From NCBI GenBank assembly GCA_029980465.1, contig JARYIJ010000001.1:1302001-1366000 (forward strand): a stretch of DNA of 64,000 nucleotides, in the 5' to 3' direction. Positions within the stretch are counted from its first letter, which is position 1. The number at the start of each line of letters is the position of its first letter. Below are positions 19,216-27,306 of the stretch, piece after piece. Under the pieces are notes generated by a model, which was not told the origin of the DNA, did no database searches, and worked only from the letters and a program-made list of their open reading frames with translations. A program made the position numbers and the translations under genes. The DNA comes from Pseudolabrys sp. GTDB lineage: Bacteria > Pseudomonadota > Alphaproteobacteria > Rhizobiales > Xanthobacteraceae.

Positions 19216-20931
19216 TCAGGATACGGCGCGCGCTGCCTGATCCTGCAGCCACGGCCGCTCGGCCGTTGCCAGGCCGAACAATTCGCCTTGCAGGTAATCG
19301 CAGCCCCAGCCGGCGAGCATGTTTGCCGCCGCTTCGTCCTTGACCCATTCGGCCACGGTCTGCAGACCGAGGCGATGCGCGAGATCGATCAGGGTATGGA
19401 CAAAGGCCCGGTCGTCATCGGAACGCGAAATATGCTGCACGAAGGCGCCGTCGATCTTGACGATATCGACGCCGAGCTTTCGCAAGTTGCGGAATGATGT
19501 GTAGCCGGCGCCGAAATCGTCGATCGCAATCCGGCAGCCGAGATCCTTGACGCGGGCGACGAAGCCGCGCGCCTCGTCGATGTCGCGGATCGCCGACGTT
19601 TCCGTGATCTCGACGGTCAGCCGCTCGCCGGTGCCGGGATGCGCGCGCAACATCGCGCCGAGCCCGTTCCACCAGCCCGGATCGGTGGTCGAGGCGGGCG
19701 AGACATTGACGCTGGCCTTGAGGCCCGGCGCTTTGCTCAACTCCTTAACGACCATCTCGAGGACGCGGTGATCGAGCATGCGCACCAGGCCGACGCGTTC
19801 GGCGACCGGGATAATCTCGCCGGCGTGCGCGATGCCGCCATCGGCCCGCTGCACCCGCATCAGGCATTCGTAAAACGCGATCTGGCGCGAGACAGCGCCG
19901 ACGACGGGCTCATATCCGAGGCCGATGCGGCGATCGTTCAGCGCCGTGATGATCTCGTCGGTGGCGCGGATGTTCTGCTGGCGCATCGCCTCGCGTTCGA
20001 CGCTTGGCTGATACGGCTCGAACGAGCCGTGGCGCCGGCTGCGCGCGACGTCGAGTGCATCCTGGGCGCGGCCGAGAATCTCCGCGACCGTGCGAGCGTG
20101 GCGCGGCGCGGTGACGCCGCCGATCGTGACGCTGACGGCGAGCGGGCCCGCCGACGTCGGCATCGTTCCGCCGCGGACGCTGGAAATGAAACGTTCCGCC
20201 GCGACGCTGAGATCGTCGGGCGTGCAGTTCTTGAGGATGACGCCGAACTTGTTCCCGGAGAACAGGCCCAGAAGATCGCCCCCGCGCATTTGGGAGCGCA
20301 ACCGCTTGGCGACCTGCGCGATCACCTCGTCCGCGGCCTCATAGCCATAGGCCTCGTTGAGATGGCCGAGGTTGTCTATGGCGACCAGCAGGAAGCCGCA
20401 CGAGCTGCGATGCCGGATGGATTCATCGAGCGCCGCGCCGAGCGCTTCGACCAGGCTAGTGCGGTTAAGCTCGCCGGTCAAAACATCGGAATAGGCGAGG
20501 CGCTCGAGCTGGCCCTGGTAATCGTGGCGCTCGGTGACAACACGGACGATGCCGCAGGCGCGCGCCGGCAGGCCGTCGCTGCCGGCAAACCAGCGGCCAA
20601 TATCCTCGAGCCAGATCGCCTCGGCATCCGGCGCGGGACGCATCGCATATTCAATGTGGTAGGCGACCCCCTCGCCGTCATCGCGCTGGCCGGAGCGCGT
20701 CACCGCTTCGAACCGGGTCTGGCCCGACGCCGGCTCGACAAGCTGGGCCCATGCCCGGCCGGTCGCGATGGCGTCCGGCGAGAACAGGCCGAAGCACTGC
20801 GCGGCATGCGCGCTACAAACCAGCGCGTCAGTATCGAGCCGCCATTCGTAAGCGACGTCGCCGGCGGCGCGCAGAATCCTGTCCGTATCCAGACCGGCCG
20901 CCAGTGCTTGAGGTCGCTCGGTAGGATTCAC
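19216..20931 (-). CDS. PAS-like/degenerate GGDEF/EAL protein, probable c-di-GMP phosphodiesterase
   Basis: About 571 residues from the GTG at 20931. An N-terminal PAS-like region (roughly 10-140) is followed by a GGDEF domain whose signature is replaced by SGNKF, so diguanylate cyclase activity is unlikely. The C-terminal EAL domain keeps catalytic positions: ECL for EAL, NVSP, EITE, AIDDFGAGYTSF, VKIDGAF and TVAEWV. Hydrolysis of c-di-GMP is the likely activity, perhaps GTP-tuned by the degenerate domain. The start is uncertain; the open frame extends to 21153 but there it would overlap the small gene at 21114. Confidence 0.85.
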   Translation of the reverse strand: MNPTERPQALAAGLDTDRILRAAGDVAYEWRLDTDALVCSAHAAQCFGLFSPDAIATGRAWAQLVEPASGQTRFEAVTRSGQRDDGEGVAYHIEYAMRPAPDAEAIWLEDIGRWFAGSDGLPARACGIVRVVTERHDYQGQLERLAYSDVLTGELNRTSLVEALGAALDESIRHRSSCGFLLVAIDNLGHLNEAYGYEAADEVIAQVAKRLRSQMRGGDLLGLFSGNKFGVILKNCTPDDLSVAAERFISSVRGGTMPTSAGPLAVSVTIGGVTAPRHARTVAEILGRAQDALDVARSRRHGSFEPYQPSVEREAMRQQNIRATDEIITALNDRRIGLGYEPVVGAVSRQIAFYECLMRVQRADGGIAHAGEIIPVAERVGLVRMLDHRVLEMVVKELSKAPGLKASVNVSPASTTDPGWWNGLGAMLRAHPGTGERLTVEITETSAIRDIDEARGFVARVKDLGCRIAIDDFGAGYTSFRNLRKLGVDIVKIDGAFVQHISRSDDDRAFVHTLIDLAHRLGLQTVAEWVKDEAAANMLAGWGCDYLQGELFGLATAERPWLQDQAARAVS

Positions 20932-21113
20932 AGGGGGAGCCTTTGTCGGGAACGTCGCCGGGTGACGCACGTTGAAATGACCGATAGGAAGCAACGCCAC
21001 GCTACGGGAGAACTTTAAACAATTAGCAAAACGCGCGGCGAGGCGACGGTTTCCCGCGCCGTCGGCAAGGTTTCGGCATGGCCGTTGCACCGCAGTGACC
21101 AGGAACGGATCGA

Positions 21114-21428
21114 ATGTCCCGGATTGGCACAGACATGAAGCGGATCGACGCAACGCGGCCTCCGGCCTGGCCCGACGCGAGACAGGCGCCGGACGAGCCG
21201 GAGAAACCGCAAGGCAGCCGCGCTCTGGTGCCGGTCGCAGCCGCCTCGCCCGCTTACTTCATCGTTAACGAGCGCCCTTCGACGGCGTTCATCGCCCAGC
21301 TTCTGGCGAACCGGGACGGCGTCGAACAGACCCGCGAGCGCCGCCGCGCCAATCCGGCCGAGGCAAACACCGCTTACCGGACCAATGCGGCGCTGGCGCG
21401 ATCCGGACAATTGTCGCGATCGCTGTAA
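21114..21428 (+). CDS. Small conserved hypothetical protein
   Basis: 104 residues, not assigned to a named family. It is basic and proline-rich at the N-terminus. The second half has AAASPAYFIVNERPSTAFIAQLLA, then QTRERRRANPAEANTAYR. I recall this FxAQLxA...RERRRA.P..A..AYR pattern in short rhizobial hypothetical proteins, which supports coding. AGGAACGGA lies upstream of the ATG. It is convergent with the ggt gene (4-bp gap) and divergent from the EAL gene. A second ATG at 21135 is possible. Confidence 0.6.
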   Translation: MSRIGTDMKRIDATRPPAWPDARQAPDEPEKPQGSRALVPVAAASPAYFIVNERPSTAFIAQLLANRDGVEQTRERRRANPAEANTAYRTNAALARSGQLSRSL

Positions 21429-21432
21429 CGAC

Positions 21433-23013
21433 TCAGTAACCCAGCGCGCAGCCATCCTTGCGCGGCTCTGAGCCGCCGATCAGCACGCCGCGATCCCAGT
21501 CGATCTGGATCATCTGTGCGCCGCCCCAGGGGGAATCCGCCTCGACGACCATATGGCCGCGATCCTTCAGGCCCTGCACGGTCGCTGCCGGGACGCCTCG
21601 TTCCAGCACCGAATTCTCGCCCTCGAAGAACACGCGCGGCGCATCGATCGCCTGTTGTACGTCCATGCCGTAGTCGACAGTGTTCATCATCAATTGCACA
21701 TGGCCCATCGGCTGGAAATGCGCGCCCATCACGCCGAGCGAATAGGCGACCTTGCCGTTCTTCATCGCGAGGCCGGGGATGATGGTGTGCATCGGCCGCT
21801 TGTTGGGACCGAACACGTTCGGGTGCGCCGGATCGAGCGTGAAGCAAGCACCGCGATTGGTCAGATTGATGCCGGTCTTCTCGGTGCAGAGGCCGAAACC
21901 GAAGGTCGAATAGAGCGTGTTGATGAATGACACCGTGGTGCGGTCGCGATCGACCACCGTGAGATAGACCGTCTGGTCACCCGGCGTTGGCGCCGGCGGC
22001 AGCGGGACACGGCGCGCCGGGTCGATCCTTGCGGCGAGCTGTTTCGCCCACCCCTTGTCGAGCAGCCTGGTGACATCCATCCGCATCGTTTTCGGCTCCG
22101 AGATGTGGGTGTCGCGCACCGCATAGCCGAGACGGGCCGCTTCAAGCTGAAGATGGAAACGCTCGGGACCGAGCGGCGGCAGCGACTTGATGTCGAAGTT
22201 CTCGAGGATGTTGAGCATCACCAAAGCGGTGAGCCCCTGCCCGTTTGGCGGCAGTTCGAGCAGGTCGAGGCCGCGATAATTGGTCGAGATCGCGGTCTGC
22301 TCCTCGCCGCGGTGGTTGGCGAAGTCTTCCGCGGTCAGGAACGAGCCGCGCTTCGACACGGTCTGCACGATGTCGTCGGCGATCGGCCCCTCGTAGAAGG
22401 CGCGCGCGCCTTTCCTGGCTATATCCTTCAGCGTTGCAGCGAGCGCCGGCAATTTGACGACATCGCCCTCGCGTGGCGCGGCGCCGTTGAACAGATAGTG
22501 TTTCGAGCCGCCGGCATCGGCCTTCAGCTTGGCTACGGCGTTACCCCAGTCCCACGCGATGCGCGAAGCGACCGGAAAGCCATGCTCGGCGTATTTGATC
22601 GCAGGCTGCAACGCACGCTCGAGACTGAAGGTGCCGTGCGCCTTCAGCGTCGTGTCCCAGGCATCGATCGCGCCGGGCACGGTCACCGCATGGATCGACG
22701 TGCCGATCGCCTTCAGGCCTTGCGACAGCAGCGCGTCAGCGGAGGCCTTGGCACCGGCGCGGCCGGAGCCGTTGTAGCCCCACACAGGCTTGCCGGGCTT
22801 CGCGATCATCGTGAAGCAATCGCCGCCGATGCCGGTCATGTGCGGCTCGATCACGCAGAGCACCGCGCACGCCGTCACCGCGGCGTCAGCAGCGTTGCCG
22901 CCGGCGCGCAACACATCGACCGCAGCGAGCGTCGCCAGCGGATGCGAGGTGGCGGCCATGCCGTCGCACGCGATCACCGGCGAACGGCCGGGCAACTGGA
23001 AGTCACGGCTCAT
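21433..23013 (-). CDS. Gamma-glutamyltransferase family protein
   Basis: A 526-residue Ntn-hydrolase proenzyme. The large-subunit start GMAATSHPLATLAAVDVLRAGGNAADAAV and IEPHMTGIGGDCF are typical. The small subunit should start at the Thr in QTVYLTVVDRD, where the enzyme cleaves itself, followed by TVSFINTLYSTFGFG. No signal peptide is visible, unlike secreted Ggt, so this is closer to the cytoplasmic YwrD-like group, whose members act on gamma-glutamyl or other amide substrates. It is 7 bp after the membrane protein gene (same strand). Confidence 0.88.
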   Translation of the reverse strand: MSRDFQLPGRSPVIACDGMAATSHPLATLAAVDVLRAGGNAADAAVTACAVLCVIEPHMTGIGGDCFTMIAKPGKPVWGYNGSGRAGAKASADALLSQGLKAIGTSIHAVTVPGAIDAWDTTLKAHGTFSLERALQPAIKYAEHGFPVASRIAWDWGNAVAKLKADAGGSKHYLFNGAAPREGDVVKLPALAATLKDIARKGARAFYEGPIADDIVQTVSKRGSFLTAEDFANHRGEEQTAISTNYRGLDLLELPPNGQGLTALVMLNILENFDIKSLPPLGPERFHLQLEAARLGYAVRDTHISEPKTMRMDVTRLLDKGWAKQLAARIDPARRVPLPPAPTPGDQTVYLTVVDRDRTTVSFINTLYSTFGFGLCTEKTGINLTNRGACFTLDPAHPNVFGPNKRPMHTIIPGLAMKNGKVAYSLGVMGAHFQPMGHVQLMMNTVDYGMDVQQAIDAPRVFFEGENSVLERGVPAATVQGLKDRGHMVVEADSPWGGAQMIQIDWDRGVLIGGSEPRKDGCALGY

Positions 23014-23020
23014 GGAATCC

Positions 23021-23641
23021 TCAGGGCGTTTCTTTGGAGGAAGGCGTCTGGTCGGATGAAGGCGGATGCGGTCCGGTCATCGGCGCAGCCGGCTCGACGA
23101 CGGGCGCATTCGAGGCAGTGGAATGTACCGGTTGTGCGGCGGGAGGAGGATCGACCGGAGGAGCCGTTACCGTCGCGGCTGCAACAGATGGCGAGGGCGA
23201 CGGACGAACCGGCTCCAGCGTATGAGCCGGAACGCGCACATCCTCGGCGAGCTGCCGCCGCATGCGGCGGAACATCAGCCCGAGCGAAAATCCGGCAAAA
23301 GCTTCGACGAAGCTGGCGGCAACAAGAAGAAAGAAGGTCGGCGTCGCCGCCTGGGGGACGAGGACGAATTCGGCGGTGAAGCCGGCGAAGACGAGAATGG
23401 CGAGCCCGTGATCGACGAGGCCGCGCCGCCAGACCCGGGTGATCTTCACCACCTCGAACAGCATCATCAGCATCGTGAAGGCGATCAGCAGATCGCCCGG
23501 CGCAACGGACCAGGTCGCGCCCGAACGCAGCGGAACCTGAAACACCGGCGCGGCAAAGCTGACGCCGGGCATCAGGAACGCGACGATGTTGTAGACCGCG
23601 AAGGGAATCAGAAGCAGGGGGAAGCCGAACAGGCCCATCAT
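23021..23641 (-). CDS. Four-helix membrane protein with Pro-rich tail, unknown
   Basis: 206 residues. Four hydrophobic stretches (residues about 3-28, 45-65, 78-95 and 100-122) are followed by an RRMRRQLAED basic stop and a Pro/Ala/Thr-rich tail to the C-terminus that is probably disordered and cytoplasmic. I do not recognise a family. It is 7 bp upstream of ggt and 19 bp after rpmF, so likely transcribed with both. Confidence 0.7.
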   Translation of the reverse strand: MMGLFGFPLLLIPFAVYNIVAFLMPGVSFAAPVFQVPLRSGATWSVAPGDLLIAFTMLMMLFEVVKITRVWRRGLVDHGLAILVFAGFTAEFVLVPQAATPTFFLLVAASFVEAFAGFSLGLMFRRMRRQLAEDVRVPAHTLEPVRPSPSPSVAAATVTAPPVDPPPAAQPVHSTASNAPVVEPAAPMTGPHPPSSDQTPSSKETP

Positions 23642-23660
23642 TACGTCCCCCGCGAGGCGA

Positions 23661-23846
23661 TCAGGCCTCTTTCTTCACCTTCAGAACCTGCCGGCCCCTG
23701 TACATGCCGGTCTTGAGGTCGATGTGGTGCGGACGGCGCAGCTCGCCGGAATCCTTGTCCTCGACGTAGGTCGGCTGCTTCAAGGCATCCGCCGAGCGGC
23801 GCATGCCGCGGCGCGACGGCGAGGTTTTTCGTTTCGGAACAGCCAT
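23661..23846 (-). CDS. rpmF: 50S ribosomal protein L32
   Basis: 61 residues, beginning [20 protein letters not shown], the universal L32 start, and including [20 protein letters not shown] of the alphaproteobacterial form, which lacks the zinc-binding Cys pairs. A component of the large subunit. Located between mtgA (upstream on the same strand) and the membrane protein. Confidence 0.97.
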   Translation of the reverse strand: MAVPKRKTSPSRRGMRRSADALKQPTYVEDKDSGELRRPHHIDLKTGMYRGRQVLKVKKEA

Positions 23847-23925
23847 AGTGAACTCCAGACGGCGCGCGAAATAACGCGAAAATGGGGATTGAGGCCGCGC
23901 TTATAGAGGATGACCCGCCCGGACG

Positions 23926-24648
23926 CTAGGGGGTGCGGACACAGGACGTCACCTGCGGCGACCGGGCTGCCCGGCGCACGTAAAGCCCCGCCAGACGCCG
24001 CAAACCGGGCCCCGGGGCTTTGGCGTTCCGATCATCGGGATTGGGCAGGACCGCCGCCAGAAGCGCGGCCCGGTAGGCGCTGAGATGGAGAGCGGCGACA
24101 CCGAAGGCCCGGCGGCTGCCGGCCTCGATGCCGAACGTGCCGTTCGGCCCCCATTCCGCAATGTTGAGATAGAGTTCCAGGATGCGCCGCTTGGACAGCA
24201 CCAGATCGATCCAGAGCGCCAGCGGGAATTCCAGCGCCTTGCGAACGTAACTCCGCCCCGGCCACAAGAACAGGTTCTTCGCCAGTTGCTGGGGGAGGGT
24301 GGAGCCGCCGCGCATGTCGGAGAGGTCGTCGGCCTGCGAAATGGCGTTGCCCAGCTCGGTGAAATCGATGCCGTAATGCTCGCAGAAGCGCGCATCCTCG
24401 GCGACGAGCACGGCGCGAACCAGCGACGGCGATACCTTGTTCAGCGGCACCCAGATGCGCTCGACCCGCTGCCCGGTGGCCCAGCGCCACAGCATCACCG
24501 TCGAGACCGGATGGCCGAACCGGTAGAACGGCGCCAGCACATAGGGCGCCGCCACCAGCACGGCGAGCACAGCCAGCGCCACGCGGACCGTGCGCGGCCA
24601 GCCTCGTAGTCTGCGCAGCGATTTACGGATATCGCCCAGTCCCGGCAT
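23926..24648 (-). CDS. mtgA: Monofunctional biosynthetic peptidoglycan transglycosylase
   Basis: A 240-residue GT51 glycosyltransferase that polymerises lipid II glycan strands at the inner membrane. One membrane helix is at residues 22-40 ([19 protein letters not shown]). The catalytic Glu is E84 in [14 protein letters not shown], then [15 protein letters not shown] and RSYVRKALE. Length and helix are normal for MtgA. Divergent from ispA across a 117-bp gap. Confidence 0.95.
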   Translation of the reverse strand: MPGLGDIRKSLRRLRGWPRTVRVALAVLAVLVAAPYVLAPFYRFGHPVSTVMLWRWATGQRVERIWVPLNKVSPSLVRAVLVAEDARFCEHYGIDFTELGNAISQADDLSDMRGGSTLPQQLAKNLFLWPGRSYVRKALEFPLALWIDLVLSKRRILELYLNIAEWGPNGTFGIEAGSRRAFGVAALHLSAYRAALLAAVLPNPDDRNAKAPGPGLRRLAGLYVRRAARSPQVTSCVRTP

Positions 24649-24765
24649 CGCGCGAGACTACCCCAGGCCGGCGGCGCTTTCGCAACCCGATCGCCGCACG
24701 CCGGCCGCCGCCGCGCCGTTCCGCCTTGACGCGCCGCGGCGCGTTCGGCAAGTCAACGCGGCGTA

Positions 24766-25722
24766 ATGACGGCAACCGCGGCGGACGCAACGATGACGGA
24801 CGGCGAACCCGAATTTCGTGCGCGGCTCGACGCCGCGGCCGCCGACACCGACGCGCTGCTCGACGAACTTCTGTCCGAGCATCGCGAGCACGGCGAACTG
24901 CAGCGCCCTGCCCGCCTGCTCGAGGCCATGCGCTATGCTGCGCTCGGCGGCGGCAAGCGGCTGAGACCGTTCCTTGTTCTGGAAACGTCGGCATTGTTCG
25001 GCGTTCCTCGCGGCCATGCTCTGCGCGCGGGCGCCGCGCTCGAATGCGTGCACTGCTATTCGCTGGTGCATGACGACCTGCCGGCGATGGACAACGACGA
25101 CCTGCGCCGCGGCCAGCCGACGACGCACAAGGCGTTCGACGAGGCGACCGCGATCCTCGCCGGCGACGCGCTGCTCACCTTCGCCTTCGACGTGCTGGCG
25201 CGCGACGAGGTCCACCCGAACGCCGCGGTGCGCGTCGCGCTCATCCAGGCGCTGGCGCGCGCCGCCGGCATCGGCGGCATGGCCGGCGGCCAGATGCTCG
25301 ACCTCGCCGCCGAAGGCCGCTTCGGGCCGCGCCGCACGCCCGCCGCCGCCGACATCGCCACTCTGCAGGCGATGAAGACCGGCGCGCTGATCGAGTACGC
25401 CTGCCGGGCTGGTGCGATGCTCGGCGAAGCGGGAACCGAAGCGGCCAGCGCGCTCGCACGCTACGGCCGCGCCATCGGCGAGGCGTTCCAGATCGCTGAC
25501 GATCTGATCGACCTCGAGAGCGACAGCGTCACCGCCGGCAAGACGACCGGCAAGGACGCCGCCGCCGGAAAGGCGACATTGGTGGCCACGCTCGGCCGCG
25601 ACGCGGCCAGGGCCAGGCTCAGCACCCTCACCGATGAGGCGGCGCTGGCGCTCGGCGCGTTGCCGCAGGATACTTCGGTGCTGTCCGCCGCTGCCCGTTT
25701 CATCGCCGGGCGCAGAAAGTAA
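24766..25722 (+). CDS. ispA: Polyprenyl synthetase, farnesyl diphosphate synthase type
   Basis: A 318-residue isoprenyl diphosphate synthase that condenses IPP with DMAPP/GPP. The first Asp-rich motif is DDLPAMD at residues 103-109 and the second is DDLID near 245; GGGKRLRP (61-68) binds IPP. The aromatic and small residues before the first Asp motif (CVHCYSLVHDD) fit a bacterial FPP synthase, though product length cannot be fixed by eye. An alternative ATG lies at 24793. It precedes the DUF1345 gene by 4 bp. Confidence 0.9.
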   Translation: MTATAADATMTDGEPEFRARLDAAAADTDALLDELLSEHREHGELQRPARLLEAMRYAALGGGKRLRPFLVLETSALFGVPRGHALRAGAALECVHCYSLVHDDLPAMDNDDLRRGQPTTHKAFDEATAILAGDALLTFAFDVLARDEVHPNAAVRVALIQALARAAGIGGMAGGQMLDLAAEGRFGPRRTPAAADIATLQAMKTGALIEYACRAGAMLGEAGTEAASALARYGRAIGEAFQIADDLIDLESDSVTAGKTTGKDAAAGKATLVATLGRDAARARLSTLTDEAALALGALPQDTSVLSAAARFIAGRRK

Positions 25723-25726
25723 CCGG

Positions 25727-26440
25727 ATGCCGAAAGCCAAATCCGACACGACGTCCGGCGCCAGGCAGTCTGCCCGCAGCTCCGAGCTGCTGCCAATCCG
25801 TTTCGCGCGGCTTCATGTCCGGCTGCTGATATCGGTCGTCTTCGGCATTTGCGTCACGCTGCTGCTGAGGCTGAGCGGTTACTCGCTGTCGACGCGCCTG
25901 CTCACGGGCTGGGACAGCGGCGTGCTGCTTTATCTCATCACGATCTATTCGCTGGTGCGGCGCAACGACATTGCGCGCCTGCGCGTGCGCGCCCGGGAAG
26001 AGGACGAAGGTGCCATCGCGCTTTTACTCCTGACCTTCGTGGCTGCTCTCGCCAGCCTCGCCGCCATCATGATCGAGCTCGGCGAATCCAAGCACGCGGC
26101 CGGCATCGGGGCGGTGCTGCGGGTCGCCCTCGGCATGGGCACGATCGTGCTGTCGTGGCTGTTCGTGCACACCAGCTTCGCGCTGCACTACGCGCACGAA
26201 TATTACGGCGAAGGCCGCGACAGCGTTCATGGCGGTCTTAATTTCCCGGGCCAGGAAGATCCGGACTACTGGGACTTTCTCTATTTCTCGCTGGTGATCG
26301 CGATGACATCGCAGGTATCGGACGTCGCGATCACGAGCCGCTCGTTGCGCCGCCTCGCCACCATGCACGGCGCGCTGTCGTTCTTCCTCAATCTCGGCGT
26401 GCTCGCCTTGACGGTGAACATGATCGCCAATCTGATTTGA
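25727..26440 (+). CDS. DUF1345 membrane protein
   Basis: 237 residues with about five membrane helices (near 35-55, 62-80, 105-125, 135-155 and 210-235). The DUF1345 core HYAHEYYGEGRDSVHGGLNFPG is followed by YWDFLYFSLVIAMTSQVSDVAITSR, which resembles an ion-channel-like pore region of the family. The ATG at 25727 is 4 bp after ispA. Function unknown. Confidence 0.88.
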   Translation: MPKAKSDTTSGARQSARSSELLPIRFARLHVRLLISVVFGICVTLLLRLSGYSLSTRLLTGWDSGVLLYLITIYSLVRRNDIARLRVRAREEDEGAIALLLLTFVAALASLAAIMIELGESKHAAGIGAVLRVALGMGTIVLSWLFVHTSFALHYAHEYYGEGRDSVHGGLNFPGQEDPDYWDFLYFSLVIAMTSQVSDVAITSRSLRRLATMHGALSFFLNLGVLALTVNMIANLI

Positions 26441-26443
26441 GAT

Positions 26444-26741
26444 CCTGGCTGGAAATGATTCCGGGTTTCTAAGCTCGTGTCCCGGGCGCAGCATCGCAAG
26501 TCGGATTTATCCGACTTGCGCATTCCAAAGACGTGGCGAAAGTCGGGTAGACCCGACTTTCGCTGTGAAACGATGCGCTGCAGACCCGGGACCCCGGTTT
26601 CTTTGCATATAACCGGGGTCCCGGCTCTGCGGTGCACCACTTCCCCATAGTGCGTCGAAGACGCGCGTAAACGCGCTAATGGCTCGTGCTGCACCGCGTC
26701 CGGGACACGCCGTTGATTTTGACGGGCTCTTTCCGGCCAGG
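26444..26741 (+). repeat. Nested-hairpin composite repeat, copy 2, enlarged
   Basis: Same ends as copy 1 (CCTGGCTGGAAATGATTCCG to TTTCCGGCCAGG). In place of the short GCGCAGCGCTTAGC stretch it carries about 85 extra bases with two near-perfect hairpins: an 11-bp stem at 26495-26520 and a 13-bp stem with a 2-nt loop at 26536-26563 (arm GCGAAAGTCGGGT). The insert itself is bounded by CATCG and CGATG. Together with the DUF559 unit it fills the gap before the antiporter gene. Confidence 0.85.
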
Positions 26742-26782
26742 CTGTGAGGACGACCGATGTCGCAGCGCTTGCGGCATGTTTT

Positions 26783-26832
26783 CCTCTCCCGTTCACGGGA
26801 GAGGGTGGTCGCGAAGCGGCCGGGTGAGGGCG
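26783..26832 (+). repeat. Two-hairpin palindrome, left side of DUF559 pseudogene
   Basis: Outer hairpin CCTCTCCCG-ttca-CGGGAGAGG, then an inner hairpin GGTCGCGAAGCGGCC, then the tail GGGTGAGGGCG, which abuts the ATG at 26834. The GAGGG of the tail lies where a Shine-Dalgarno would be. The inverted partner is at 27155-27193. Confidence 0.85.
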
Positions 26833-26833
26833 A

Positions 26834-27129
26834 ATGCGCGAAGGTCAAAAGCGCCAGAAGGCGAGGCAAATTCGTCAGAATTCGACCGACGTCGAGCGCA
26901 TCCTGTGGCATCTGCTTCGCGACCGACGATTGAACGGCACCAAATTTCGTCGCCAGTCCCGATTGGACCTTACGTTGTCGACTTCGCAGCTATCCAGCAG
27001 CATCTCATTATTGAACTGGATGGCGGCCAGCATGTCGACAGTGTGCGAGACAAACGGCGAGACGCATTTCTTACGACGGAAGGATGGCGCGTCTTGCGGT
27101 TCTGGAACGATGAAGTCCTTCAGAATTGA
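26834..27129 (+). pseudogene. DUF559 (Vsr-like endonuclease fold) gene with a -1 frameshift
   Basis: The frame from 26834 reads MREGQKRQKARQIRQNSTDVE through TKFRRQ (41 residues). It then continues only in another frame as VPIGPYVVDFAAIQQHLIIE, LDGGQHVDSVRDKRRDAFLT and WRVLRFWNDEVLQN. The join is at about 26956, where CAGTC would be CAGGTC in an intact gene: one missing G. The repaired product of about 98 residues matches the intact homologue at 41077-41481. DUF559 proteins have a PD-(D/E)XK/Vsr-type nuclease core, here ELDGGQH. Decay in the genome or a sequencing error are both possible. Confidence 0.85.
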
Positions 27130-27154
27130 AATGGAGTGCTTGAAAATATTCCGA

Positions 27155-27193
27155 GCGCCCTCACCCCAACCCTCTCCCGCAAGCGGGAGAGGG
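27155..27193 (-). repeat. Two-hairpin palindrome, right side of DUF559 pseudogene
   Basis: CGCCCTCACCCCAACC followed by the CCTCTCCCGC-aa-GCGGGAGAGG hairpin: the reverse complement of the left element (26783-26832), minus most of the inner hairpin. The pair forms inverted termini around the pseudogene. Confidence 0.85.
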
Positions 27194-27306
27194 AGCAGGT
27201 CCGTGATTGAGCCTGCGCTATCGAGCAAACGCAAATCCTGGTGCTCCCGCCTCATTTTCCGAATCCGCTTCAATCTCCTGCGTTCGTGCTCTAAAGGGGG
27301 CGGCCC

